Source of the DNA: Amia ocellicauda
Lineage: Eukaryota > Chordata > Actinopteri > Amiiformes > Amiidae
Direction: 5' to 3'
Length of the DNA stretch: 64,000 nt
Assembly: GCF_036373705.1 (NCBI RefSeq)
Contig: NC_089851.1
Location: 58,850,850-58,914,849, forward strand
Shown here: one piece after another, positions 44,549 through 55,897 of the stretch
Numbering within the stretch: the first letter of the stretch is position 1
Layout of the letters: every line of letters starts with the position of its first letter
Translations under genes and position numbers: made by a program
The notes under the pieces: model-generated
What the model saw: the letters and a program-made list of their open reading frames with translations, nothing else
What the model was told of the DNA's origin: nothing
Database searches by the model: none

Positions 44549-46360
44549 TACACGACCATTCAAAAGTTTGGGGTCACTTAGAAATGTCATTGTTTTCCAT
44601 GAAAACATACATGAAATGAGTTTGAATAGGAAATATAGCAAAATGAATAGGAAATATAGTCATTGACAATAATTGTGTCCTTCAGACTTTGCTTTCATCA
44701 AATAATCCTCCATTTGCAGCAATTACAGCCTTGCAGACCTTTGTCATTCTACTTGTCAATTTGTTGAGGTAATCTGAAGAGATTGCACCCCATGCTTCCT
44801 GAAGCACCTCCCACAAGTTGGATTGACGTACCATACGGTCAAGCTGCTCCCACAACCGCTCAGTAGGGTTGCGATCCAGTGACTGTGCTGGCCACTCCAT
44901 TATAGACAGAATACCAGCTGACTGCTTCTTCCCTAAATAGTTCTTGCATAGTTTGGAGCTGTACTTTTGGGTCATTGTCCTGTTGCAGGAGGAAACTGGA
45001 ACAGGGTATGGCATTGCGTTGCAAAATAGAGTGATGGCCTTCCTTCTTCAAGATACCTTTACCCTAGGGATGCACCAATTAATCGGCCAGCAATCGGTAT
45101 TGACAGGTTACAGGCCAAAAATGTAATAATCGGTATCGGCAGACTACTTCAAAATGGCGATTACTTGTACCACCAATGCTTGTACCCCATTCATACAAAT
45201 CTGAGGTAAAATAGACTACCTCTGATGCAGGAAAGAAATGTATCGGCTTTGAAGACGGGTCTCCCTTTGCGTACCTTTCATTTCTAAAAAATACACCATA
45301 TGTCAAATTGGTGGCCTTTTATCCTATGTCTGAATGGGGTATAAGTCTTTTCTTATTCAAATATATGGAAGAATAACTTGTATAATTAAAATGAGCTGAA
45401 ATTAGAAGCCTTATCAGAAACAACATTTTTATTTAATTTATGACAGGGTAGAAAGTTACAGAAACGTCATAACATCGGTATCGGCATCGGCCGATTATGT
45501 TATATGAACATCGGCTATCGGTATCGGCCAATAATTTTCTTATCGGTGCATCCCTACTTTACCCTGTGAAAATCTCCCACTTTACCACCACCAAAGCACC
45601 CCCAGAGCATCACATTGCCTCCACCATGCTTGACAGATGGCATCAAGCACTCCTCCAGCATCTTTTCATTTGCTCTGCATCTCACGAGTGTTCTTCTTTG
45701 TGATCCGAACACCTCAAACTTAGATTCATCTGCCAATAACACTTTTTTCCAATCTGCCTCTGTCCAGTGTCTGTGTTCTTAAATTTTTATTTTTATTCTC
45801 CAGTCTAAGACCAGCACCCCAGAGTCACCTCTTCACTGTTGACGGTGAGACTGGTGTTTTGCGGGTACTATTTAATGAAGCTGCCAGTTGGGGAACTGTG
45901 AGGCGTCCATTTAGCAAACTAGACACTCTAATGTATTTGTCCTATTGCTCAGTTGTGCACCAGGGCCTCCCACTCCTCTTTCTATTCTGGTTAGAGCCAG
46001 TTTGCACTGTTCTGTGAAGGGAGTAGTACACAGCATTGTACGAAGTTGTACTTCAGTATCTTGGCAATTTCTCTGATGGAATAGCCTTCATTTCTCAGAA
46101 CAAGAATAGACTGACGAGTTTCAGAAGAAAGTTCTCTGTTTCTGGCCATTTTGAGCCTGTAATTGAACCCACAATTGCTTATGCTCCAGATACTCAACTA
46201 GTCTAAAGAAGGCCAGTTTAATTGCTTATTTAATCAGCACAACAGTTTTCAGCCGTGCTAACAATTGCAAAAGGATTTTCTAATGATCAGTTAGCCTTTT
46301 AAAATGATAAACTTGATTAGCAAACACAACGTGCCATTGGAACACAGGACTGATTAGGGG
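44549..46360 (-). mobile_element. Tc1-type transposon remnant (copy B)
   Basis: Second copy of the element at 14315, with the same truncation, the same transposase pieces (44682-45014, 45554-45742, 45991-46150) and the same MITE inside. Only scattered base differences. Confidence 0.85.
45065..45556. mobile_element. Non-autonomous hAT MITE (copy B)
   Basis: Same 492-bp element with tagggatgcacc ends and the ctttaccc target duplication; carried along by the segmental duplication rather than an independent insertion. Confidence 0.92.
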
Positions 46361-47040
46361 ATAAAATAAACCTTTTTTTGGCCACTAGCCACGGTGTCTG
46401 GTAGAAGGAAGAAACTTACCAGCCACTTGGTATTTTTACCAGCCAAAGGCAAACATCACCAGAAATACATGAGGGTGCGTAAATGTGTGGTGAACATGTT
46501 AAAACGTGGCATTTATTCGGGTAATTAATCAATCACCATAACAAAAGCTAATTGCACACCTGTATAGACTAGACAGGTGTGTATGAGGGAAAAGGATCTG
46601 GATAGAAAAAACATGCTCCCACACAGTTTCTACTTGCAAGTGTTATAAGATCTTTGATCAAAACATTGCAGTCTATTGAATTATAACACTTCCTAGTAGA
46701 GACAGTGTGCGGGAGCATCTTCTTCAAATTAATCAATCACATATGCAATAACATGGCAGCTGATGGGGATCTGTATAAACACTAACACATGAGAAGGGGT
46801 GTTATAAGGTGACGCATTGCTCTTCATACTCGTCTTCCTCTTCACTGCTACTCCCTTCTCTGGGTTTCTGCACATCATTAAAAGTATTTAATTGGATTGG
46901 CTAGATATTCATAGAGCCATGGTCTGTGGTTGGGTAAAAAAATATCTCTAGGGATGATGACAGACAGTAACGTCCTTTCCATTGGCTATAGGCTACTATA
47001 CTGTCACTCAGGCCAGCCCTCCCCTGCTTGCTTTATCTAC

Positions 47041-47474
47041 TGTGGAAGGAAAGTTAGAAATTATTTCTCTAATACCTGTTAATCTCTCTTGTATACTTAA
47101 GAAAGATATGGTAAAGCTAGAAGGTCAGGCCAGAAGGTAGCTTGATTTCTGTTTTGTTATTTATGATGAGAATCTTGCAGACAATGTCGAACAGTATGAT
47201 TTAAGTGCCTGCTCCCTAATCCATGTGTTGATCTATGAACTCTGTCCTATAATGATATATGTTCTGATTAGCTAACTTTTAAGATAACATATTCAGAAAT
47301 GACTTTCTGATTATAACCAGCTCTTTGATTTTTGTGTATAAAAGCTCTGACTGTTAAAATGAAGGCAGAGCAACTTTGGGATCTTCTTGATTCACTGTTC
47401 CTCTCCACGCTGCGTGTATTAAAGGCATTGCAACTAACGTTCCAACCTGATTTGAAGATGATTGTTCTTCCACA
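47041..47474 (+). repeat. Retroviral LTR (copy B)
   Basis: Same TGTGGAAG...CTTCCACA structure, with TATA at 47337-47343; one or two length differences from copy A. Confidence 0.75.
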
Positions 47475-48413
47475 TTATCTGGCGACGAGGATCGGGATCG
47501 CTAACCCTGACGGAGAGGACCGGAGTTGCCAGACCAGTGACCAGCAAAGCCGCACCGGCAGAATAATAAGGTAAGGGAGCCTTTTAAAATCCCTACTGCG
47601 GTGCTTTGTTTTCACTTGTCTGCTCGCCTGGCCCCCTGACGATCAGGTAACGCGATCTATATTTTAATTAAACAATGTTGCTTGCCTTACATCAAGTACT
47701 TGAGGCAGGAAATGTTTTCTTGCTTGTAAAGAAACAAAGGTTTCTTAGGGTTACCATAGACTTGACTGTGTCTTCTTGTTTATGAAGAAACAGGACTGTT
47801 TTTTCCTGTTTGGGTTCCCGCAGACTAAAGTGTGTCTGTAAACTGCAACATAGGTTTGACCTACTATTAAAAAAAAAAAAAAAGCGCTAATTAATTGTTC
47901 AATATCTGATACGCCGGTGATAATATAAAATAACGTGTTTATAGTTTATAGAAGTTTATAGTGTTTATGGTAAATGAAGAAAAGTAATTAAGTTATATAC
48001 AAGTTCTATAAATGCAAACATATTGAAAAACATGCTTGTTATTATTCCTATATAGCATTTATTATTATATATTTTTTTTTCTCTCCCTTGTCGCTTTATT
48101 GTTATTTTGCGGGCTTGCACGCCTTGGTTGTTGTGTACAAAACGATACATAGAAAATGGGAAAATGTGTTACTGTGTGGGAACAGCTCTAGTAAGACGGG
48201 CGACCCGCCACTTAAAGGTACACGTCAGGTACATGTATGATAACTATGGAGTGAAGCGGTGCGCGATGTGCACAAGTGGTTTGACTGGACAATAGGTGAC
48301 AGAAAGTTAAGGTTTCCAGAAGATGGGACTTTTGATTCAGATAGACTTTAAACGGTTTTGCAAAATAGGAATACAAAGCCGGGAGAAGTAAACTAGAAAG
48401 TGTTTATTATGTA
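47475..48413 (+). pseudogene. gag: Retroviral leader and gag start (copy B)
   Basis: Primer-binding-like tggcgacgaggat, donor-like aaggtaag and ATG 48156, followed by the same early stops as copy A. Interrupted by the Polinton at 48414. Confidence 0.55.
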
Positions 48414-49079
48414 AGTAGAATTGGGGGCGCCATAGGCGTTTCCAGATATTTTATGGCATGTTACGTCACTTATTTATTATACCTACGTCATATACAGACG
48501 GAAGTGTACACCCATAGCGCCCTAACCCCCCACGATGACCCCAATGACCTCCCTTATCCTACTGTCCTTCTCTCGCCCCTAGCCCCCCTCCCTCCACCCA
48601 CACTGCTTAGTTCTGCAGGCCTTTGTTCTTGCCGGAGAGTGTGAATGTTCAGAGTGTGAATGTTTCAGGTCCTGGGGGGTTGTGACCCCCCCCCCATTAA
48701 GTTAGAATAGCTCCATTGTTTCAGTAATAGTTATCTATCTATCTATCTATCTATCTATCTCTCTCTCTCTCTCTCTTTATCTTGTAGTGAATTCATTTTT
48801 TTTTGTTAAACGTCTTCTAACTGTCTTAAAAGTTAATAAGATTTAAACTTAAGATATTGTTCAATTTCTTAACAGTCCCTTATCCTGGCTTACAAATGTT
48901 ACGATATACCACATTATTTTCTTACATTCTTAATCTTTAGAACTCCTTAAATTACTCTAGCCCTCTAAGTAAAGTGCTTAGGGGGAAAGTTTTTTAAAAT
49001 GTATTTTAGCTCGCTCTCGCTCTCCCTCTCTCTCTCTCATGAAATGCGTAACGTGAAGTCTGAGATTAAAATGAATGCT
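48414..49079 (+). repeat. Polinton left terminal inverted repeat (copy B)
   Basis: As copy A but with a shorter (tatc)n run (about 48731-48760). The 60-odd-residue frame inside it also occurs, inverted, in the right repeat and is not a gene. Confidence 0.92.
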
Positions 49080-49898
49080 TGTGGGGATTGAGGTCTGTGT
49101 GATGTCCCTCAATGTGACGTGGCTCACAACGAGGGGAGTGTACGTGTGTGTGAGTGGGTTGGGGGTTTTATGCTAATAGTCCCCTAGAGACAGGGTCTGA
49201 CCGCTTGTTGAAATCAAAATAGTCTAATCCTTCTAACCGATATAATTTATTAAACATGTATCAAAAGTCCAAATAACTCTTTTGTCTGATCTAAACGCTT
49301 TCTGATTAGTTGCTACACATTTTGATACCAAACACGCCTGTGTCCCATCAATAACCTGGGCTGGACCAGGAAGTCATTTTAAACATCCCGAGGCTTAGAT
49401 AAAGCTGATGTTGAAATACTGATTTTAAAATGCTAAACATCCTAGGGTCTGTCTTTAGACTTAAAAGACAAAACAGGTTCCCTAAAACAGTGATCAGAAA
49501 TACAATGGTTAGCTAGAAGTCTGGTGTATATAGTATTATAGTCCTTTTCTTTGAGCTTGGGTTAATCGCTAGCTCGAATAAACTGTTGAAATAGTCTTAG
49601 ATTTATATAGAGTCTATAGAGTTTCTATAGGTCTAGCTGATTCGTTTTTTTTTTTTTTTTTTGGACATCGAGTCAGGGGAGGCGCCACCTTGGCAGTCAT
49701 TTGAATTATGCCGCTGAGAGAGCTGATTGGTTGTGGGGGGTGTTTAACAAGGTGACTGAAAGTCTGGGGGGTGCCCCAGAAAATTGACCCCCACCGCAGA
49801 TTCATAGGCATAAATATGTGGTGAGGTCTCCATCTTGATGCATCATCCGCACCTCCCGAGTGAAGTGAAGTGAAGACCTCTGCTACTGAAGAACTACA
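49080..49898 (+). promoter_or_regulatory. Leader with TATA-like element (copy B)
   Basis: Non-coding. TATA-like gcataaatat at 49809-49818, about 80 bp before the spliced gene's ATG. Confidence 0.45.
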
Positions 49899-51097
49899 AT
49901 GGCCGGAAACGGCATCACAGACTTCGGCTTGAACGAATTTTTCGGTAAGTCTTCAGATTCCATTCATTGTTACGGGATGTGTTATACACATGTTTTGTAA
50001 ATAAGGCTATAACCTCTGTTTTAAGAACTGTAACTTTATTTTACAGACAGTCAACAATCTTTAATACCCAACGCGGAGGCCATAATTTGGAACGCCTCTG
50101 TGATTAACGAAGGTAAGCTTTAATTGTTTATATAGGAACTATGTTGTGTGTGTGTGTGTGTGCGTTGCTGTGTTTGTGCTTTAAGTTAGCTGTTATATAA
50201 TGTTTGTTAATGTTTTGAATTAATTACACAGAGGTTGCCGAAAGGATCAATGTTATCGAGATACTGAGAGAAGCTACCGTACCTATACGAGAGATCTACA
50301 GACTACGTAAGAACTAAATTATCTTTCATCACATTATCGGCACTTATTTGTACCCATTTATACAGCGGTGTCTTTCATAGTTGTATTCTATGTGAATTAC
50401 ATTGTTCGAGGGATCCACGGTACTTTTTAAAACATATTATTTTTTAACAGCTGTAAGAAACGTGATCCTAGACAGTCAGTAATGTCCTTCAAACTTTAAG
50501 TCTTTAAACGGGTTTGTTTGTTTGTACCGCTGAGGCTTGAGGGGTATTTTTTGTATTTATTTTTTTTGGGTGGGAGGGTGTGTTAGTCTGTTTCGTGGGT
50601 GGGTGTAGATGACATGCTGGGGCATGTAGCATGGCCTTGTTTAGAAATGTTTGTTTGAACACTCAGTTGGTTGTGAAGTTAAGCTTACCGTCACAGATGT
50701 TTTAGTGAGTTGTTTGTAATATCTACCGTTATTTTGATAGTTTAAGATGTATATAGATGTTTGTGATTGTATTTTAAAGTGTTTGGGTTGATTGTAAATG
50801 ACTACATGTGTTCATTTTGTATTCTTTTCTTTTTTATGTTTGTTATTATTATTTTTTTAGATGGTGAAAATGCTCCCGAACCAGGAATCTCCGGGGTCAG
50901 ACGACATTTAAACTTGGAAGGTTTGTTTAAAAGCTAAATGTTGTTAGTCGTCTATAAACCTGTGTTATGATAATATTAATATTACCGTTTTAAAGAATCG
51001 ATTATTATGACTTTATTTACGGTTTGTATTTTATGCAGTTTTTAAATGGTTCATACGTTTTATAGCGAGTGTTTATATGTCTATTGTTTGTAAATAA
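49899..51097 (+). CDS. Small multi-exon gene beside left repeat, alternative 3' exons (copy B)
   Basis: Exons inferred: 49899-49944, 50047-50112, 50232-50306, then 50451-50482 (short form, 72 residues) or 50861-50920 plus 51039-51097 (long form, about 101 residues). The start has a strong context (acaATGG). All junctions are phase 1, so the two 3' options both stay in frame. If the last intron of the long form is retained, a stop follows six codons later. Residue 2 differs from copy A (Ala for Thr), and one residue next to the hydrophobic tail differs (Lys for Thr). Product unknown. Position next to the terminal repeat suggests an early or accessory gene, but that is inference. Confidence 0.58.
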
Positions 51098-51186
51098 TAG
51101 CATCAATGTGTTTTGTTTGTTCCTAAGGCTAATTTTCAAAGGTCTAAAATGACCCTAGCATAGCGTTTAAATCATTTGATTTAAAT

Positions 51187-51533
51187 GAAGAGTTTCATCG
51201 TCACTCAACCCGCCCTCGATCCTGTATCCAAGATACGGGAGCAGTACCCCGCCTATGCCAGATTACCCTCAAGTTCTTTTGGGTCACCACTCCCGAGTCT
51301 ACGTTCGACCCCTTCAAATCCCGGACAGTATCCGCCGATGGGTGGAGATCTACTGAACCACCTATAGACCTGCATCGATAGACGAATGCCCGGATATAAT
51401 CCCACAAGTGGCACGTGAGTTGTTATTGGATATCCTAGATTATCAAAAAATGATTATACATGCACAAAGCCTGGCTATAGAGGGTCAAAACATTATTATT
51501 AATACATTTAATAACGCCATAGATCGAAATTAA
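51187..51533 (+). pseudogene. Unidentified small coding-like region (copy B)
   Basis: Same two-frame structure as 20990-21336. The downstream frame (about 51355-51533) encodes DIIPQVARELLLDILDYQKM followed by further helical-looking residues. Preserved between copies, but its start and any intron are unclear. Confidence 0.35.
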
Positions 51534-51612
51534 TATTTTATTAGCGGTAAAACGACTAGAAAGTGTGGGATGTGGTGTTGTGTAAAATAAATAAATGAAT
51601 GAATAAACAAAA

Positions 51613-51990
51613 ATGTCTGGACATGGTAAAAGAGTTCACAATCCGAATGATTATGACCGAGTTCAGTCCCCAAAAAGACCATCCAGAGAGAATGGACCTG
51701 TTCATGTCGAGAACTCAGCCAGCCATCCAATAAACCCGGAACTATTGCAAATGGTAAATGATTTAAATAACAGACCCTTACCCCCGATAGAGTTAAACAC
51801 CCTGTTCCCTCCTGATTTGGTCGAATTGCTGCTGAATCCCGACCTGTTGCAAATTGTTAATGATATAAATATCCTACCCCTGCCAATGTCTCCTATAGAG
51901 CCCCGGCCCCCAATACATCCTGATTTACTAGAAATGGTTGATGCTTTGAATGTGATACCCTGTCAAAATTCTGTCCCTGTTACAAATTAA
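51613..51990 (+). CDS. ORF upstream of PolB with PxLLxxVNxLN repeats (copy B)
   Basis: 125 residues, matching copy A except one Pro/Gln near the end. The stop TAA at 51988-51990 is followed in the same frame by the next 167 codons, as in copy A. Confidence 0.55.
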   Translation: MSGHGKRVHNPNDYDRVQSPKRPSRENGPVHVENSASHPINPELLQMVNDLNNRPLPPIELNTLFPPDLVELLLNPDLLQIVNDINILPLPMSPIEPRPPIHPDLLEMVDALNVIPCQNSVPVTN

Positions 51991-54775
51991 TTGTGCCCAT
52001 TAGAACACCGGGGTTCTGCTGAAGCAGCCGGTGCTATAGAGCAGGATCTTGACATTAACCGGTTTGATATCTTTGAAGGTCTTTTACAGACTTTAAATGA
52101 GACTCGTCAAAATGGTGGCTTTGCGGGTTGTTGGGGTGATGTGGAGGGTTGTGATACTGATAAAGTGGTAGGGGGCAGACTCGGTGAGAACAAGGGTAGT
52201 GAGGGTTTTGGGCAAACTGTGGACAATCCTAAGAGGTTCGTTGATCCAGTGATTATAGATAGACCGGCCTATAACAATTTTGAAATTATGCAGCGTTTTA
52301 ATTTTGCAGAACTTTTCAATTGTTATAATTATGCTGAAATATTCGTCAACATACACGATGCCTTGCAAAGCATGATTGAGCGGGTGGCTGATAGGGTTAG
52401 ACCTCGAGATGTTGTCCTGTTAGAACTGAGGGGTGATGATTTGTTTAGCAACCTGTCTGTAATGCCTTGTTACAGAGTAACGCATCCATCTTAGCCGATG
52501 AAAGTTTGACCCTGGTTCTAAATGTGGTGCGTGACCGTGAGGGAGGGGCTTGTAGAAGACAGTTGTCAAAATGTTTGAAGAATGACATAATCCGGATTAA
52601 GATCAGACAGTTAGTGGTGAGCTCCGATGGGGACAACAAAATCTGTTGCCTTTTCAGACATCTTCAAGTTTGAGGAGAAATTGTCTTTAAAAATTGTGGT
52701 GTGTGTGATAAATGACGTGTTTGTGAAATTTCAGATGCATTCTGACCCCCACGAACAGACGCTGTTTCTCTTCCTTAATGATAGTCATTACATTGGAATA
52801 AAGAGTTTGACGGCTTTTTTGGGTTGTTCGTACGTTTGCCCCTTCTGTTATGCGGCATTCAACGATAAGCTTAAACACCGATGCGCCGGTTACTGCAATG
52901 TTTGTTTCAGCCCCCAGTGTCGTAAGGGGTTGTCCCCCACCATCCGCTGTAAAGATTGTTTATGGATCTGTCTCTCAGCGTTCTGTTTTTCTGAGCATAA
53001 GGTGCCGAGGGTTAACAGCGAGGGTGTTGAACTGAGCGCCTGTGATCAAACAAAATATTGCCCCAAATGTCGTTTCCAATACCGGTTTCATAAGGGCAAG
53101 ACCCACAAATGTTCGAAACAGCGGTGTCGGCTGTGTAAGGCCGACCTGACCCTAGAGGCCGAACACCAATGTTTTATTCAGTCTGTTAAAAAGGAGCCAC
53201 TGCATAAACTGTATGTCTTTTTTGATTTTGAATGTTGCCAGGAAAAAGGGATCCATGTGGCTAATTATATACACTGTATAGACAGCGGTGAGGATTGTGT
53301 CAGTGCTTTCTTTATAAAATACCGTAGTCTGAAATACCTCAATTACACGTTTATTGCACACAATGCTAAGGGTTATGATTCTTACCTTTTGATGAAGTAT
53401 CTGGTGGAGAACGTGGTGACCCCTAAAATTATTGCTCAGGGGAGCAAGATAATGTGTTTCACCGATGAAACTTTCAACCAAAGGTACATAGATTCGCTGA
53501 ATTTCCTACCCATGAAATTGAGTGCTTTGCCTAAAGCTCTGGGTTTCGCGTCTCAGAAGAAAGGTTGGTTCTGTCACAGTGGTTGGAATACCTGACTACC
53601 CGGGATGACATCATGATCAGTCACGCTTTAAACCGCGGGGAAGTCAAAATGGGTCCCTACCACTACCCCAGGTGGCTGGGGTGCGTACCGCTTACGAGTT
53701 TGCCGGTTGTATTTCCCACGGGTGTCCGCAATGTTTTGATCCAAACACCTTTAATCCTGTAACTCAAAAACTCTGTGGTGATGTGCACTATAATTTTCAG
53801 CAACGAATTGAAACATTAAAAAAACACCTATGGTTTGAACGTGGTGGTGATTTGGGAACACTAGTGGACCACCCTGAAGCAGCAGGATGAGGGGGTGCGG
53901 GTCTTCATGGAAACCTTTGACTTTCCAGAACGTCTCCAACCCCGGGAGGCATTATTTGGGGGTTGGACCAACGCCATCTGTTTACATTATGAGGTAAAGT
54001 CAGGGGAGAGAGTAGATTACTATGACTTCACTAGCTTGTACCCATTTGTCAACAAAACTAAAATGTATCCCTTGGGACATCCAAACATTATTTATCGCGA
54101 CTTTCTCGACATCAGTCATTACTTTGGCTTGATCAAATTCACCGTATACCCGCCCCGAGGTCTATTCTTGCCCGTGTTGCCTTACAGGTGCTCGGGAAAA
54201 TTGATGTTACCTCTGTGTAGAACATGTGTGGAAACAATCGTCTAAATACAACCTTGATTAAAAACCCCGAACAGTTTATAGAATTCATGTTTTCCAAAGA
54301 ACACGATGTATCCCACTTTCTAATTCATAAATGACCGAGTGGCCCAGGTGCAATGGCGGACCCCGAAAGATTTCCCCACCCGCCAGGGTAACGTTAATGT
54401 GTTTATTGCAATTTTTTCCACGGCTTACGCCCAGCTTGAACTGTACAACTTAATGGACCAACTACAGGAGCGCACGCTCTATCACGATACTGACTCTGTG
54501 ATCTTTGTCACCAGGCCGGGGGATTGGGTCCCGCCCCTCGGGGACTACTTTGGGGAGTTAACGAGCGAGCTAGATCCTCAGGACCACATAGTGGAGTTTG
54601 TTTCAGGGTTCCAAAGACTTACGCATACAGAACAGCTGCTGGTAAGACATGTATGAAAGTTAAGGGGATCACTCTGAACCATTGTAACAACAAAATCATT
54701 ATGATGACCCTGGTCCACAGTTTTGTAACTGAAAAAGACGCGCCTTCTCGTGAGATTATTACTTCCAGAAACTGA
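51991..54775 (+). pseudogene. polB: Protein-primed DNA polymerase B, broken (copy B)
   Basis: Same domain order as copy A. Here the zinc/exonuclease piece is one open frame of 322 codons (52627-53595) with four Cys pairs, FFDFECC and FIAHNAKGYDSYLL. Polymerase motif A (YYDFTSLYPFVN) lies at about 54019-54054 and motif C (YHDTDSVIF) at about 54480-54506. The piece with motif B is deleted at about 54228. Frame breaks near 52494, 52630, 53595, 53890, 54245 and 54656 are shared with copy A. Confidence 0.87.
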
Positions 54776-54884
54776 ATCTATCTGAATTAAAAGGGTTACA
54801 TGTTGGAAAATAGATCACTAAACAAACGGTTCAGGGTGGTGTACAATAAAAGAGTGTTGATGCCCGACTATAACACTCTACCTT

Positions 54885-55553
54885 ATTAATATTAGCGGTG
54901 GTTTTGATAACAGACTTCAACATCCTTTTTCATGTATTATAGCCGGTCCCTCCAACTCGGGTCAGAGCTATCTTATAAAGAATTTCATAGAAAATGTGGA
55001 AGTGACCGTGTCCCAAAATCTCGACAACATAGTGTGGTGCTACTCTTGCTGGCAGCCGCTCTACGATGCTTTGGCGGCGAAAATAAAAAATCTGAAATTT
55101 GTACAGGGAGTCCCCGACTCGCTGTGTGATGATGAGTTGTCAAAAAGTCTAACTAATCTAGTGGTCCTTGATGACCTGATGGAACTGGCCAGTGACAATA
55201 GCGAGGTGGAAAATGCCTTCACAAAGTACACTCATCATCGGAATTTAAGCATTATTTATTTAGTTCAAAATTTATTTTTGCAAGGTAAAAAAAGTCGCAC
55301 TATTAATTTAAACACTAATTATATAATTATTTTTTTAAATCCCAGAGATAAACTACAGGTTACCGTCTTGGCTCGTCAAATGTACCCCAAACAGACAAAG
55401 TTCTTTTTGGAGGCTTTTGAGGACGCTACCAAAAAACCCTACGGGTACTTGCTCGCCGATTTTAAAGCACAAACCCCGGAAGACTTTCGTCTCGGAACAG
55501 GTTTGTGCCCTCCAGATTGGCCGGCCGTGTATGTGCTAAAGAAAAGGAAATAA
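54885..55553 (+). pseudogene. Packaging ATPase, start codon lost (copy B)
   Basis: The reading frame matches the 222-residue copy A gene, but its first codon is ATT (54885-54887) instead of ATG. The next frame-matching start is a GTG at 54996, beyond Walker A. Walker A carries the same Lys-to-Gln change. One further change is RQMYP for RQMDP. Confidence 0.78.
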
Positions 55554-55559
55554 ATAAGC

Positions 55560-55895
55560 ATGTCTGTTCGGATTAAAAGAAATCTACCACTTTTGCAGAT
55601 GTTATTTGAGGGGAACCCGTGCCAGAGGAAAGCTGTGCTGGCCGCGGCCCCTTCGGATTTGATAGAGTCCCTGTGCGAAATAGCTTTAAACATCTTGCGT
55701 GGAAACATCCCCCTAACCCCTTCTCAACATTCTAAACTCAAAAAACAAAAAGCTGTTATCAAGATCATCGCTAATAAGAAGTATTCTATTAAAAGAAAAA
55801 GAAAGAAGATTAATCAAACCGGGGGTTTTATTGAACCACTCTTGAGCATAGCTGTGCCTTTCCTTGCCAGTCTTCTGGCTTCGAGCTCGGTTTAG
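55560..55895 (+). CDS. Small basic virion-type protein with hydrophobic C-terminus (copy B)
   Basis: 111 residues, open, six bases after the ATPase stop. It has Cys and Gly where copy A has Trp and Arg. Gly restores a GGFIEPLL motif before the hydrophobic tail that looks like the family form. Confidence 0.55.
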   Translation: MSVRIKRNLPLLQMLFEGNPCQRKAVLAAAPSDLIESLCEIALNILRGNIPLTPSQHSKLKKQKAVIKIIANKKYSIKRKRKKINQTGGFIEPLLSIAVPFLASLLASSSV

Positions 55896-55897
55896 TA

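Noticed and set aside
48453-48644. 63-codon frame inside the left terminal repeat, mirrored at 62677-62910
   Set aside because: Present at both ends only because the repeats are inverted copies; it crosses low-complexity C/T-rich sequence.
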